From the NCBI RefSeq assembly GCF_016924835.1, contig NZ_CP070480.1, positions 558,001 to 622,000 of the forward strand: 64,000 bases of DNA, read 5' to 3'. The position numbers and the translations under genes are program-made. The notes below the pieces were generated by a model, which had not been told where the DNA came from, ran no database searches, and saw nothing but the letters and a program-made list of their open reading frames with translations. Positions within the stretch are counted from its first letter, which is position 1, and every line of letters begins with the position of its first letter. This DNA comes from Rothia sp. ZJ932 (lineage in GTDB: Bacteria; Actinomycetota; Actinomycetes; Actinomycetales; Micrococcaceae). This document shows positions 36,039 to 45,001 of this stretch, piece by piece.

Positions 36039-37250
36039 TTAGGGCAGGGGAAGATAGCCTACCTGCTCACCGGTAGCTGCCCCCTGTGCGGGTACAACCG
36101 CCAGTACATCAGCTCGGGCAAACCCCCCCAGCATGTGAGACTGCGAGCGCTTGAGGACGTGCAGGGCACCTGCTTGCCACCGGGCAGGTTGAAGGGCAAT
36201 ACTCTGTTTGCCGGTGCCTGGGTGAGCGGCGGCAATTGGGGCAGTAGCAAGGGTCGATAGCGGACGCGAGTACGCGGCATCGAGTGCTACGGGCACATAG
36301 GAGCACAGGGCTGTGTAGGCAGCGAAGGGGTTGCCGGGTAGACCGAGTAAGATGCGTCCATCTGGTAACAGCGCGGCGAGGGCGGGGTGACCGGGGCGTA
36401 CTGCCACGGATTCGAAAATATAGGTTGCCTGCAGCCGTGCCAGGGTGGAACGTACCATGTCTACGCCGGAGGTGCTGGAGCCGCCGGTGACCATGAGGAT
36501 CTGGGCGTCGGTGGAGCTGATCCAGGTATCGAAGGCGCCCGGAGTGTCTGCTAGACGTTCGGTGCGTGCAACCTGCGCGCCGTAAGCCTCAAGGAGGGGT
36601 TCGGCAAAAGAGGAGAATGCATCACGTACCTGACCGGGGCCGGGTACACCGCTGGTAATTACTTCGTTGCCGCTAAAAGCGACGGCGACGGTGACGGGGT
36701 TGAAAACATCTACGGTGTCGATGCCGCCCATAGCCAGGGATGCGCCCAATCTGGGGGTCAGCGTGGTGCCTGCGGTGGCGAGGGTAGCTCCGGCTGCGCG
36801 TTCTTCACCTGTGCGGCGCATATCTGCTCCCTCACGGGGAGCTTCGCCGAGGGGTTCTATGTAGCTGTGACCGTCACGGATGAAACTGCGTGAATGCTCA
36901 CTGCGCAGAATACTGGTGGCACCTGCCGGGAGTAGACCGCCCGTGAAGATGGGGGTTGCGGTGCCGGGGGTGAGGTCAACGGTGATGCGGTGAACGTTGG
37001 CGGTGGGGTCTTGAGGGTAATCCGGGTAGATGAGTTGCCAGGGCGGAGCACCTGCGGTGGCGTAACCGTCCATTGCCGATGAGTCGTAGTGGGGTACGGC
37101 AAGGACTGTGGTGACATCTGATGCTAGGGTGCGACCGATTACCTGGGAGAGGGGAAGCTGCTCTCTAGCAATTGAGAGGTGTTGAGTAACAGTGCGGTGG
37201 AGGTTTTCGCGAGCCCGGTACCAGCTGATCGACGGCAGATGGTGGCTCAT
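36039..37250 (-). CDS. moeA: Molybdopterin molybdotransferase MoeA, copy 1
   Basis: The 403-residue enzyme inserts molybdate into adenylated molybdopterin. It has the MoeA opening with SQVIGRTLASDV and the signature AVPHYDSSAMDGYA, then the MogA-like domain (VTGGSSTSGVDMV, GLPGNPFAAY) and a C-terminal domain. It overlaps the upstream mobA-like gene by four bases and ends the moaA-moaD-mobA-moeA unit. A second, divergent MoeA is at 40918. It converges with the LacI gene over an 18-base spacer without a visible terminator. Confidence 0.9.
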   Translation of the reverse strand: MSHHLPSISWYRARENLHRTVTQHLSIAREQLPLSQVIGRTLASDVTTVLAVPHYDSSAMDGYATAGAPPWQLIYPDYPQDPTANVHRITVDLTPGTATPIFTGGLLPAGATSILRSEHSRSFIRDGHSYIEPLGEAPREGADMRRTGEERAAGATLATAGTTLTPRLGASLAMGGIDTVDVFNPVTVAVAFSGNEVITSGVPGPGQVRDAFSSFAEPLLEAYGAQVARTERLADTPGAFDTWISSTDAQILMVTGGSSTSGVDMVRSTLARLQATYIFESVAVRPGHPALAALLPDGRILLGLPGNPFAAYTALCSYVPVALDAAYSRPLSTLATAPIAAAHPGTGKQSIALQPARWQAGALHVLKRSQSHMLGGFARADVLAVVPAQGAATGEQVGYLPLP

Positions 37251-37840
37251 CGGTCGCCGCCAGCGGTGGGCTGATCGAAACCACTGGTACGTGCCTGCTC
37301 CCAGGTGTCTACATCATCAATGGAGCGAGCGGGTAGCTCAATAGTCTCGGGGTTTAGAGTTCGCAGGGCTGAGCGCACGGACTTATTGTCCATTTCGCCT
37401 TTGAGCGCCTCCACCAGCTGATGTGTTCGGTAGATTCCGGCAAGAGGTTGCAGTACTCCTCCAGCTTGGCCCATAAAACCCACCTGATGGTTGGCTTGAG
37501 CTGCTGCAGTCAACAGCGCCGGTATAGCTTCTGCGATGTGGGGCATATCGACGCTGAAAATAGCCGTCCAGGGGGCGTAATCGCCAGTGGACTTAAGGAC
37601 GCGCGCACCGGCTGCAAGCGCAGCGGCGGGACCCGAGAATACGGGTTGTTCGCGGGTGAGGTGAACTTCCGGGGGCACAGGCAAATTTTCAGGACCTACA
37701 ACCACCTTATATTTAGCGCTTGAAACAGCTAACAGGGTTGAATCCAGAAGGGTCACTGCACCGTTACTCAAAAGTGCTTTCGGGGTGCCACCTAGACGCG
37801 AAGAACGTCCGCCCGCCACAATGATTGCGTTGTAATCCAT
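37247..37840 (-). CDS. mobA: Molybdenum cofactor nucleotidyltransferase (MobA-like)
   Basis: The 197-residue protein has the nucleotidyltransferase signature IIVAGGRSSRLGGTPKALL at its N terminus and the metal-binding Asp in IFSVDMPHI near residue 95. MobA adds GMP to Moco to make MGD, the form NarG needs. The sequence is divergent, so a CTP-specific MocA-type role is possible, but the nitrate reductase context favours MobA. It is coupled to moeA by an ATGA overlap. Confidence 0.82.
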   Translation of the reverse strand: MDYNAIIVAGGRSSRLGGTPKALLSNGAVTLLDSTLLAVSSAKYKVVVGPENLPVPPEVHLTREQPVFSGPAAALAAGARVLKSTGDYAPWTAIFSVDMPHIAEAIPALLTAAAQANHQVGFMGQAGGVLQPLAGIYRTHQLVEALKGEMDNKSVRSALRTLNPETIELPARSIDDVDTWEQARTSGFDQPTAGGDR

Positions 37841-37845
37841 GGGTT

Positions 37846-38112
37846 TTAGCCTCCGGCAAAGGGAGGCAACACATCGACGCGGGTAGCCCCTGCAAGCGAG
37901 GCAGTAGCGGGGGAGGACTCGCCATCAATCAGGAAGGAGCACTGTGCAAGTACCTGCCCCAGACTCATGCCTGCGGCAGTGGTACCGGTGAAACGGGTAG
38001 GCAGGTAATTGAGCAAGGCAGCTAGGGTAGGCTCCTTCAAATCCTCAAGGGAAACTTCTGCTGAGCTGGTACCTGCAGCGGCACGCGCTGCCGCAAAAAA
38101 GTGAACATTCAC
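37846..38112 (-). CDS. moaD: Molybdopterin synthase sulfur carrier subunit
   Basis: The 88-residue ubiquitin-fold protein ends in PPFAGG, the Gly-Gly tail that is adenylated and thiocarboxylated. It carries sulfur to MoaE for dithiolene formation. It starts five bases after moaA and ends five bases before mobA. Its partner MoaE and its activating enzyme (MoeZ) are in the plus-strand block. Confidence 0.88.
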   Translation of the reverse strand: MNVHFFAAARAAAGTSSAEVSLEDLKEPTLAALLNYLPTRFTGTTAAGMSLGQVLAQCSFLIDGESSPATASLAGATRVDVLPPFAGG

Positions 38113-38117
38113 AAAAA

Positions 38118-39224
38118 TTAACCTCCGATAGCGCTCATGGAGCGTTCTGGTTGCACAAAGTCTTCAGCTTCAAAACCGGCACTGTTTTTGCCGTGTGCCG
38201 CAGGCTTACTCCACATAGCACCGCGCCAGATATCGGCGACTTCTTCATCGCTGGCACCGCTGCGCAGGGCACCCATAAGGTCAGTTTCGGTCAGCGAGAA
38301 GAGGCAGCTGCGTACCTTACCATCAGAAGTGATACGGGTGCGTGAGCACGCTGAGCAGAAAGGCTCGGTAACTGAGGCGATGATGCCGATTTGACCCAGG
38401 ACGCGCGTCGTCCCTTTTTCCATGACGTCCCACAGCATTGCCGGTGAGCTTTTGCGGGGTACCGGGTGCGGGGTTAAATCGTAGGTGCGCTCTACCATCT
38501 CGCGCATCTGGTGGGCGGTAATCATATTGTCACGGTCCCAGTTGTGGTCTGCATCCAGCGGCATTTGTTCAATGAAACGTAGTTGGTAGCCGCGCTCTAA
38601 CGCCCAATCTACGATTTCAGGGGCTTCGTGGTCATTCACGCCGGGCATGAGTACAGCGTTAATTTTGATGGGGCTGATACCCCGAGAGGCAGCGTAGTCG
38701 ATACCGCGGATGACATCGTCCAAGCGGTCACGGCGGGTGAGCTTGGCGAAAGTTTCGCGGCAGATAGTGTCCATTGAAACGTTCAGGCGGGTAAGACCTG
38801 CATCAATCAACTCGTCGATCTTCTTTTCAAGACCGATACCGTTGGTGGTGACAGAGAGGGGAACCTCGGGGAACTCCGCGCGAATTTGACGCAAGATTTC
38901 GGGAAAGTCAGCGCGCACTAAGGGCTCACCGCCGGTAAAACGGATTTCTTCAACCCCCAAATCACGCACGCCAATACGGGCAAGGCGCACTACTTCATCA
39001 AGAGAAAGCAGATTATCTTTGTGCAACCACTGCAACCCTTCAGCTGGCATGCAGTAAACACAGCGTAGATTACACTTATCAATGAGTGAGATACGCAAAT
39101 CGGTAGCCGTGCGCCCCCACTGGTCAAGCAGTTTGCGACCACCAAGCGGGGGAGTAGAACCGGGTACGGTATTGCCGTTGGCGCCTCGTACAGAGATAGC
39201 GCCTAACGGTTGGGCGGTAGACAT
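38118..39224 (-). CDS. moaA: GTP 3',8-cyclase
   Basis: The 368-residue radical SAM enzyme, with MoaC, converts GTP to cyclic pyranopterin. The SAM cluster cysteines are in DKCNLRCVYCMP (C51, C55, C58). The second cluster motif is PFCSACSRTRIT, with a further Cys in RSCLF. The tail ends in AIGG, matching the conserved C-terminal Gly-Gly needed for activity. It is the first gene of the minus-strand Moco block and is divergent from modA across 112 bases. Confidence 0.95.
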   Translation of the reverse strand: MSTAQPLGAISVRGANGNTVPGSTPPLGGRKLLDQWGRTATDLRISLIDKCNLRCVYCMPAEGLQWLHKDNLLSLDEVVRLARIGVRDLGVEEIRFTGGEPLVRADFPEILRQIRAEFPEVPLSVTTNGIGLEKKIDELIDAGLTRLNVSMDTICRETFAKLTRRDRLDDVIRGIDYAASRGISPIKINAVLMPGVNDHEAPEIVDWALERGYQLRFIEQMPLDADHNWDRDNMITAHQMREMVERTYDLTPHPVPRKSSPAMLWDVMEKGTTRVLGQIGIIASVTEPFCSACSRTRITSDGKVRSCLFSLTETDLMGALRSGASDEEVADIWRGAMWSKPAAHGKNSAGFEAEDFVQPERSMSAIGG

Positions 39225-39336
39225 GAAAGCAACCTTCAGTAAATTTGCATATTTCAGGTAATAATTAGATTAGCCCACATTGGGCAGTCATACCATCTTG
39301 CTATGATACGTAGGGTTATTACAAGGGGGAATAGAT

Positions 39337-40092
39337 ATGCCGGGCAGAGCACAGGTGCTGTTTGCTACCCTTGGTCTTACCTTGCTGAGCGCTTGTACAC
39401 CAAGCAGTGATCCCACCGCTAACGCCGCTGATTCCTTGGTTATTTTCGCGCCAGCGTCCCTCGCAGATGCCGGTGCAGAACTCGAAAAAAGTTTCGAAGC
39501 CAGCCACCATGTTGAGATAGAAATCAACTATGCAGGCACGCCCACGCTGATTCGCCAGCTGACAGACGGTGCTAGAACTCATATTCTGATGACAGCAGAT
39601 GACGCGGCGATGGAATCAGCGCAGGCGCAACTACCGGAACTCAGCACCCCCGCCCAGAAATTCGCGGGCAATCGCCTTGTACTCGCTACCGCACCGGGCA
39701 ACCCCGCTGGTATTTCGGCTGTGACCGACCTGAGCCAAGAGGGCGTACTCACCGGGATTTGCGCGTCCGATGTTCCCTGCGGCAGATTAGCCACCACCTT
39801 TTTAGAATCTCAGCAGCTAGAGCTAAGTCAGCCGGTTGAAGAAACCTCCGTGGCAAAGGTCGCCACAAAAGTTGCAACTGCCGAGATTGACGCAGGTTTT
39901 ATCTACACCACCGACGCACAACACCTGTCAGATTCAACGGTGATCACTCTTGAGGGTCTTCCTTCCAACACCTACTCTCTTGCCTTGATGACGAATGAGA
40001 GCGTGCATCCGGCAGCCGATGACTTTGCCCAGTGGATCACTGGGGACGTCGCGCAAGACATTTTGAGTGCCTACGGATTCGAGAGAGCATAA
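39337..40092 (+). CDS. modA: Molybdate ABC transporter substrate-binding lipoprotein
   Basis: The 251-residue protein has a lipoprotein signal with lipobox LLSAC near residue 19, then a ModA fold (LVIFAPASLADAGAELEKSF). It captures molybdate outside the membrane. CAAGGGGGAATAGAT precedes the ATG. The stop is followed directly by modB. It heads the plus-strand molybdenum block. Confidence 0.9.
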   Translation: MPGRAQVLFATLGLTLLSACTPSSDPTANAADSLVIFAPASLADAGAELEKSFEASHHVEIEINYAGTPTLIRQLTDGARTHILMTADDAAMESAQAQLPELSTPAQKFAGNRLVLATAPGNPAGISAVTDLSQEGVLTGICASDVPCGRLATTFLESQQLELSQPVEETSVAKVATKVATAEIDAGFIYTTDAQHLSDSTVITLEGLPSNTYSLALMTNESVHPAADDFAQWITGDVAQDILSAYGFERA

Positions 40093-40914
40093 ATGCCACG
40101 CGCTGCCCTTGACCGTACCCTGATGCCCCGCTGGTTTTTTATTCCGGTGGCGGTAGCCCTTGTTCTGACTACGGGCCCCTTACTGGGGCTAATGCTTCAG
40201 GTACCCTGGAGCAACCTCGGGGAGCTGCTCACCGCCCCCGGTATCGCGCAGGCAACGACGCTTTCAGTGACTACAGCACTGGTGTCTACGGCAGTGTGTA
40301 TTGCACTCGGCGTTCCGCTGTCACTGTGGATCGCTCGGGTGCTTCCTCGCAGCCGTCACTCATCGCTAGCTCATATTCTCCACGCAGTGGTATACGCTCC
40401 GGTGGTGCTTTCTCCAGTGGTGTCGGGTCTTGCACTGGTATATTTCTGGGGCAGACGCGGTTTGCTCGGTAGCGTATTAGCGCAGTGGGGAATAAACATC
40501 GCTTTCACCCCGCTAGCAGTAGTGCTCGCCCAAGTTTTTGTTGCCCTACCTTTTTTCGTGGCGACCTACATGAACGTTTTGCGTACCGTGCCGGTTGAAT
40601 ACGAAGAAATAGCACTCACAGAAGGTGCTAGCCCGTGGCACATCATTATCAAGGTGCTGTTGCCGCTGACCTTACCCGGTCTGGCAACAGCCGCCCTCCT
40701 GTCTTTTGCAAGGGCTTTGGGGGAGTTCGGCGCGACCCTCATGTTCGCCGGTAATTTGGAGGGCAAAACCCGCACCCTACCGCTCAATATTGAGCTAATG
40801 CTTTCATCAGCAGATACCGGCGCTGCACTCGGTAGTGCCCTAGTGATGATTGCTCTCTACCTGCTACTTGGTGCTCTTTTTGCCCTGGGCAAAGTGATGC
40901 GCAGAAAGGCATAA
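40093..40914 (+). CDS. modB: Molybdate ABC transporter permease
   Basis: The 273-residue protein has about six transmembrane helices and the binding-protein-dependent transport signature EYEEIALTEGASPWHIIIKV (EAA loop), followed by FARALGEFGATLMFAGN, which is typical of ModB. It abuts modA with no gap. The ATPase gene modC, normally next, is absent; a moeA follows after three bases. Confidence 0.93.
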   Translation: MPRAALDRTLMPRWFFIPVAVALVLTTGPLLGLMLQVPWSNLGELLTAPGIAQATTLSVTTALVSTAVCIALGVPLSLWIARVLPRSRHSSLAHILHAVVYAPVVLSPVVSGLALVYFWGRRGLLGSVLAQWGINIAFTPLAVVLAQVFVALPFFVATYMNVLRTVPVEYEEIALTEGASPWHIIIKVLLPLTLPGLATAALLSFARALGEFGATLMFAGNLEGKTRTLPLNIELMLSSADTGAALGSALVMIALYLLLGALFALGKVMRRKA

Positions 40915-40917
40915 GCT

Positions 40918-42252
40918 GTGGTTTCTTTTTTCACCTCTGCACACAACCTGAGCCCGAACAGCTACGTCGATGCTCTGGCTGCCTTGCTGGGGGGCTATCT
41001 TCCCAGCGCTACACAGAGTGTGCCGCTGGCACAGGCCGTCGGCAGGGTCTTGGCATCCGATGTACTTGCCGCCCACAGCTCACCCACCTTCGACAACTCT
41101 CAGATGGATGGTTACGCGCTAACAGCCGTCTCTGCCCGCCGCGAGAACCGGGTCTTCACCGTCGGGCACGATATACCGGCAGGTTTTAGCGGCAATGTAG
41201 TGTGTGATGACGATATCGCCTACCCCATTATGACCGGCGCTCCGGTGCCCGCTGGCTACGGTGCCATCGTGCCGGTTGAACGTTCACGGGTGGTTAGCGC
41301 AGATGCGGACGCGCAGGGTTTCGCAGCTGAGGGGCAGCAGGTTGAGCTTGAACAAGTAGCACCGGGCACCTTCATCCGCACCGTGGGCGAAGATATTCAA
41401 AAGGGGGAGCTTCTCGTACCAGCTAGCACCCTACTCACCGCTGTTCACGTGGGTGTTCTCGCCGCCCAGGGAATCGCTGAGATCATCGTACAATCAAGCC
41501 CGCGCGTCCTGCTCTATACCGGTGGCGAAGAAGTCACCACCGGGCAGCTCACTGCCGGGAAAATCTATGACGCCAACGCCCCTATGCTGCGCGGACTGCT
41601 TGTCGCAGACGGCATAGATGATGTGTATACCCGGCAGATCAATGATGACCCGCAGTCTCTGATTAAGGCTCTAGAACACGACTGTGCGCAGCTCAACCCC
41701 GATCTGATTCTCACCTGCGGGGGCATCAGCGCCGGCCGCTATGAAGTGGTGCGTAACGCACTCACCTCCCTGAACACCTCACAGAAACAAACCAACAGCG
41801 GTATGAATGCTCTCTCTTGGTTTGGTCACGTCAGCCAGCAACCCGGAGGCCCTCAGGGAGTGAGCCTCCTGAACACCGGTCAACGGCAGGTCCCTTTTGT
41901 TTCGCTCCCCGGCAACCCCGTCAGCACCCTGGTGACCTACACTGCGCTGCTCCGCCCCTCCCTCGTAGCCAGCAGGCACCTAGCCCCAGCGCGTGTACTG
42001 GTCGCTCAAGCATCACTCACAGCCGAACAACCAGTTTCTGGTCTAGAACACAAAACTCAGTTCTGCAGAGGTATCGTTCGCCTGAACCCGGCAAACGGCG
42101 CCCTTACCTGCCACCTTCACGGTGAGACCGGCTCACACCTTTTACACGCCGCCTCAGAAGCAAACGCCCTCATAGAATTCGAGCCCAGTAACAGCTACGT
42201 ACCGGGTGATAGCGTAAAAGTACACCTGCTCCCGGGCGCACTTTTTCACTGA
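40918..42252 (+). CDS. moeA: Molybdopterin molybdotransferase MoeA, copy 2
   Basis: The 444-residue protein has [55 protein letters not shown] and [13 protein letters not shown]. It is longer than the copy at 36039 and more divergent from it than a recent duplication would be. Both keep the MPT-binding Asp of the DGYA motif. It starts at a GTG three bases after modB. The two copies may act on different steps or metals, or may be redundant. Confidence 0.9.
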   Translation: MVSFFTSAHNLSPNSYVDALAALLGGYLPSATQSVPLAQAVGRVLASDVLAAHSSPTFDNSQMDGYALTAVSARRENRVFTVGHDIPAGFSGNVVCDDDIAYPIMTGAPVPAGYGAIVPVERSRVVSADADAQGFAAEGQQVELEQVAPGTFIRTVGEDIQKGELLVPASTLLTAVHVGVLAAQGIAEIIVQSSPRVLLYTGGEEVTTGQLTAGKIYDANAPMLRGLLVADGIDDVYTRQINDDPQSLIKALEHDCAQLNPDLILTCGGISAGRYEVVRNALTSLNTSQKQTNSGMNALSWFGHVSQQPGGPQGVSLLNTGQRQVPFVSLPGNPVSTLVTYTALLRPSLVASRHLAPARVLVAQASLTAEQPVSGLEHKTQFCRGIVRLNPANGALTCHLHGETGSHLLHAASEANALIEFEPSNSYVPGDSVKVHLLPGALFH

Positions 42253-42281
42253 CCCAAGAAAAACCAAAAGAAAGATTTTTC

Positions 42282-42767
42282 GTGAACATACCCCACCACC
42301 TCACCCACGTCCGCGCTGATGGCAGCGCCCACATGGTCGATGTAACAGAGAAATCAGAAACCACCCGCACCGCCGTTGCAGAGGGTTTCGTGCGTACCCG
42401 ATCAGACGTCATCGAGCAGATTTTTGACGCAGATTTGCCTAAAGGGGACGCTCTGCCGGTAGCTCGCGTCGCGGCTATCTTGGGTGCCAAGAAAACCCCC
42501 GACATCATTCCCCTGTGCCACCCCCTACCCCTGGGTAAAATTACGGTAGATTTCGATCGCCTTGCCGAGGCTGTGCGCATCGAAGTCTCCGTCAAAACCC
42601 GCGGCGTCACAGGGGTCGAGATGGAGGCACTCACCGCCGTCTCATCCGCCGCTCTCACCGTGTTCGACATGATTAAAGCCGTCGATAAACACGCAGTCAT
42701 CGACGGTATTCGAGTGCTGAGTAAATCCGGTGGAAAATCCGGGGATTGGTCAGTGAACAATGACTAA
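42282..42767 (+). CDS. moaC: Cyclic pyranopterin monophosphate synthase
   Basis: The 161-residue protein shows [35 protein letters not shown] and [20 protein letters not shown] with the catalytic DMIKAVDK segment. It works with MoaA to form cyclic pyranopterin. The GTG start is used. It overlaps the next gene by eight bases, so the two are coupled. Confidence 0.95.
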   Translation: MNIPHHLTHVRADGSAHMVDVTEKSETTRTAVAEGFVRTRSDVIEQIFDADLPKGDALPVARVAAILGAKKTPDIIPLCHPLPLGKITVDFDRLAEAVRIEVSVKTRGVTGVEMEALTAVSSAALTVFDMIKAVDKHAVIDGIRVLSKSGGKSGDWSVNND

Positions 42768-43272
42768 AAAAGAACCGCTGATGATGGAGGGAAAACCCGC
42801 CCGCGCGCTGGTCATCGTCTCATCAACTCGCGCCTCCAAAGGCATCTACCCCGATAAATCAGGCCCTATCGCCGTGGAATGGTTGCGCTCGCAGGGCTTT
42901 GAGACCCCGGACGCCACCGTGGTGGCAGATGCTGATATGCCCGCCTATTTCGCATCCGTCATTGAGGCAGGCAACCTACCCACCGTCATTCTGACCTCCG
43001 GTGGCACCGGCTTGAACACCGATGACCAAACTGTTGAAGCGGTGCGCCCCCACCTCGATAAAGAAGTGCCGGGCATTATGCACGCCTTTTGGACGCTGGG
43101 ACTCACCAACACCCCCGCCGCCGTCCTCTCCCGCGGAGTTGCCGGCACCATCGGTACCACTTTCATTATGACTTTGCCTGGTTCGGTGGGGGGTGTGACT
43201 GATGGCGTCACCACTCTTGAAAAACTCCTCCCACACATCATTCGTCAGCTACAGGATTACCATGATCACTAA
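42760..43272 (+). CDS. mog: Molybdopterin adenylyltransferase (Mog/MoaB family)
   Basis: The 170-residue protein has the MPT-binding motifs [18 protein letters not shown] and [12 protein letters not shown], plus [13 protein letters not shown]. It adenylates molybdopterin before MoeA inserts molybdate. It overlaps moaC by eight bases and moaE by 11. Whether it belongs to MogA or MoaB proper cannot be told from sequence alone; both act at this step. Confidence 0.9.
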   Translation: MTKKEPLMMEGKPARALVIVSSTRASKGIYPDKSGPIAVEWLRSQGFETPDATVVADADMPAYFASVIEAGNLPTVILTSGGTGLNTDDQTVEAVRPHLDKEVPGIMHAFWTLGLTNTPAAVLSRGVAGTIGTTFIMTLPGSVGGVTDGVTTLEKLLPHIIRQLQDYHDH

Positions 43273-43747
43273 CGAGCACCTCGCCCAGTACCCCGCCACG
43301 GAACCAGCCACCTCAGCGGTGGTTCACACCGACATCATCGAAGATCGTCTCGAAGACTACTACCAGCAGTGGCGCGAAGCCGTCATGATCCCTGGCATGG
43401 GAGCCCTCGTTATTTTCGACGGTATTGTGCGCGATCATGACCACGGTGAATCGGTCGCTGGCCTCTCTTATTCGGCACACCCCCTCGCCACCGAAAAAAT
43501 CGCCGAGGTTGTAGCAGCAGTCGTCGAGGCAACCCCCGGCGTGCGAGCGCTAGCGGTGCATCGAGTCGCCGATATTCCCATTGGTGAATCAGCCCTCACC
43601 GTTATGGCTGCTGCAGCTCACCGCGGTCTAGCTTTTGATATCTGCGAAAAAATCGCGGACGATATTAAGGCGATGGTTCCCATCTGGAAGGAACAGACCC
43701 TTACCGATGGCAAAGTTGAATGGGTAGGAATCGAATCCTCATGCTAG
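43262..43747 (+). CDS. moaE: Molybdopterin synthase catalytic subunit
   Basis: The 161-residue protein has GALVIFDGIVRDHDHGESV and LSYSAHPLATEKI. The conserved active-site Lys and Arg region follows in VRALAVHRVADIPIGESALT and VPIWKEQTL. It adds two sulfurs to cyclic pyranopterin using MoaD thiocarboxylate. The ATG at 43262 overlaps the mog stop; a longer frame from 43202 lies inside mog. It overlaps moeZ by seven bases. Confidence 0.93.
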   Translation: MITNEHLAQYPATEPATSAVVHTDIIEDRLEDYYQQWREAVMIPGMGALVIFDGIVRDHDHGESVAGLSYSAHPLATEKIAEVVAAVVEATPGVRALAVHRVADIPIGESALTVMAAAAHRGLAFDICEKIADDIKAMVPIWKEQTLTDGKVEWVGIESSC

Positions 43748-44925
43748 AGAACTTCAGCTCCATCGAACTACAGCTTTACCGCAGGCAGATGATTCTGCCG
43801 GAGTGGGGAGCCGCCGCCCAAAATACCCTCAAGGACGCGCACCTTGTTGTTGTCGGCGCTGGTGGGCTGGGATCTCCTGCACTGCTTTACCTCGCTGCTG
43901 CGGGAATTGGTACGCTCACTGTTATCGACGATGATCAGGTGGAGCTTTCTAACCTTCACCGCCAGATTATTCATACTTTTGCTGCCGCGGGTAACTCTAA
44001 GACCGAATCGGCAGCTTACGCCATGCGATCGCTTAATCCCACTATTACGGTGCGCACGGTGCAAGAGCGCTTGAGTAACAAGAACGCTCACTCTCTGTTT
44101 GCTGATGCTGATGCAGTGCTCGATGGTAGCGACAATTTTGAGACTCGGTACCTGGTCTCGCGGGCCTGCGCTGAGGCTGGCATACCGCATATTTGGGGTG
44201 CCATTCTTGGCTTTGACGCGCAGATGAGCGTTTTCTGGCAGGGGAGGGGGCCAGTGTATGAGGATCTTTACCCGGTGATGCCTGCTCCCGGTTCAGTGCC
44301 TAACTGCGCGACCGCTGGCGTCCTTGGACCACTGGCGGGTGTTGTGGGCACCTCCATGGCGCTAGAAACTTTAAAACTGCTGACCGGTGTGGGCATACCG
44401 ATGATTGGTACGGTGGGGTACTACTCGGGGCTTGATGGGCGCTGGGACTACATTCCTCTCAAGGCATCTGAGCGCCGTGAAAATACTTCTGAGCTTCCCT
44501 TTATACAGAGTTCTGAAAATTCGCAAGGTTCAGATGAACCTAGCGTAACAATTGGTCATAAAAATTTTATTGACGTGTCATCGCTTTCTTTTGAATCACC
44601 GCAAGAGGTGGAGGTTGAACAGATTGAGGGGCTCTTGGGTGAGGGTGAGATCAACCTCATCGATGTTCGCGAAAAACACGAGTTTGATGCTTTAGCTATT
44701 CCTGGTGCTATTCACCTGCCTCTGTCGCGCCTGGAGCAGCTGCAGAATGAGGGTGGCGATTTCGCTGAAATTTCAGAGCTTTTGATGGTAGATGATAAGC
44801 CGGTGATTCTATACTGCGCGGCAGGGGTGCGCTCGCTGCGTGCTCAAAGCATCTTGGCGGACGCAGGTGTGGGGGCTTTTGCTTCCCTAGCAGGGGGTAT
44901 CAATGCCTGGCTTGAGAACGCTTGA
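43741..44925 (+). CDS. moeZ: Adenylyltransferase/sulfurtransferase (MoeZ: ThiF-type E1 plus rhodanese)
   Basis: The 394-residue protein has an E1 domain with VVVGAGGLGSPALLYLAAAG (near 35-55), LSNLHRQIIH, and the conserved cysteine in VPNCATAGVLGPLAG. A C-terminal rhodanese domain has its active cysteine in YCAAGVRSLRAQ. It adenylates MoaD and charges it with sulfur. As in mycobacterial MoeZ, the CxxC zinc motif of E. coli MoeB is absent (YEDLYP here). It is the last gene of the plus-strand block and overlaps moaE. Confidence 0.92.
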   Translation: MLENFSSIELQLYRRQMILPEWGAAAQNTLKDAHLVVVGAGGLGSPALLYLAAAGIGTLTVIDDDQVELSNLHRQIIHTFAAAGNSKTESAAYAMRSLNPTITVRTVQERLSNKNAHSLFADADAVLDGSDNFETRYLVSRACAEAGIPHIWGAILGFDAQMSVFWQGRGPVYEDLYPVMPAPGSVPNCATAGVLGPLAGVVGTSMALETLKLLTGVGIPMIGTVGYYSGLDGRWDYIPLKASERRENTSELPFIQSSENSQGSDEPSVTIGHKNFIDVSSLSFESPQEVEVEQIEGLLGEGEINLIDVREKHEFDALAIPGAIHLPLSRLEQLQNEGGDFAEISELLMVDDKPVILYCAAGVRSLRAQSILADAGVGAFASLAGGINAWLENA

Positions 44926-44963
44926 CGTGGAAAATAAATTTGAATTAGCGAACATTTTTATTT

Positions 44964-44978
44964 GGTATTTTTAATACC
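44964..44978. promoter_or_regulatory. Inverted repeat upstream of narG
   Basis: GGTATT and AATACC form a perfect six-base inverted repeat around TTT, 24 bases before the narG start, in an AT-rich 76-base gap. A regulator or promoter site for the nar operon is plausible. It does not match the FNR consensus. Confidence 0.35.
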
Positions 44979-45001
44979 TATTTTTTTGTAGGCTTGGGTG
45001 T

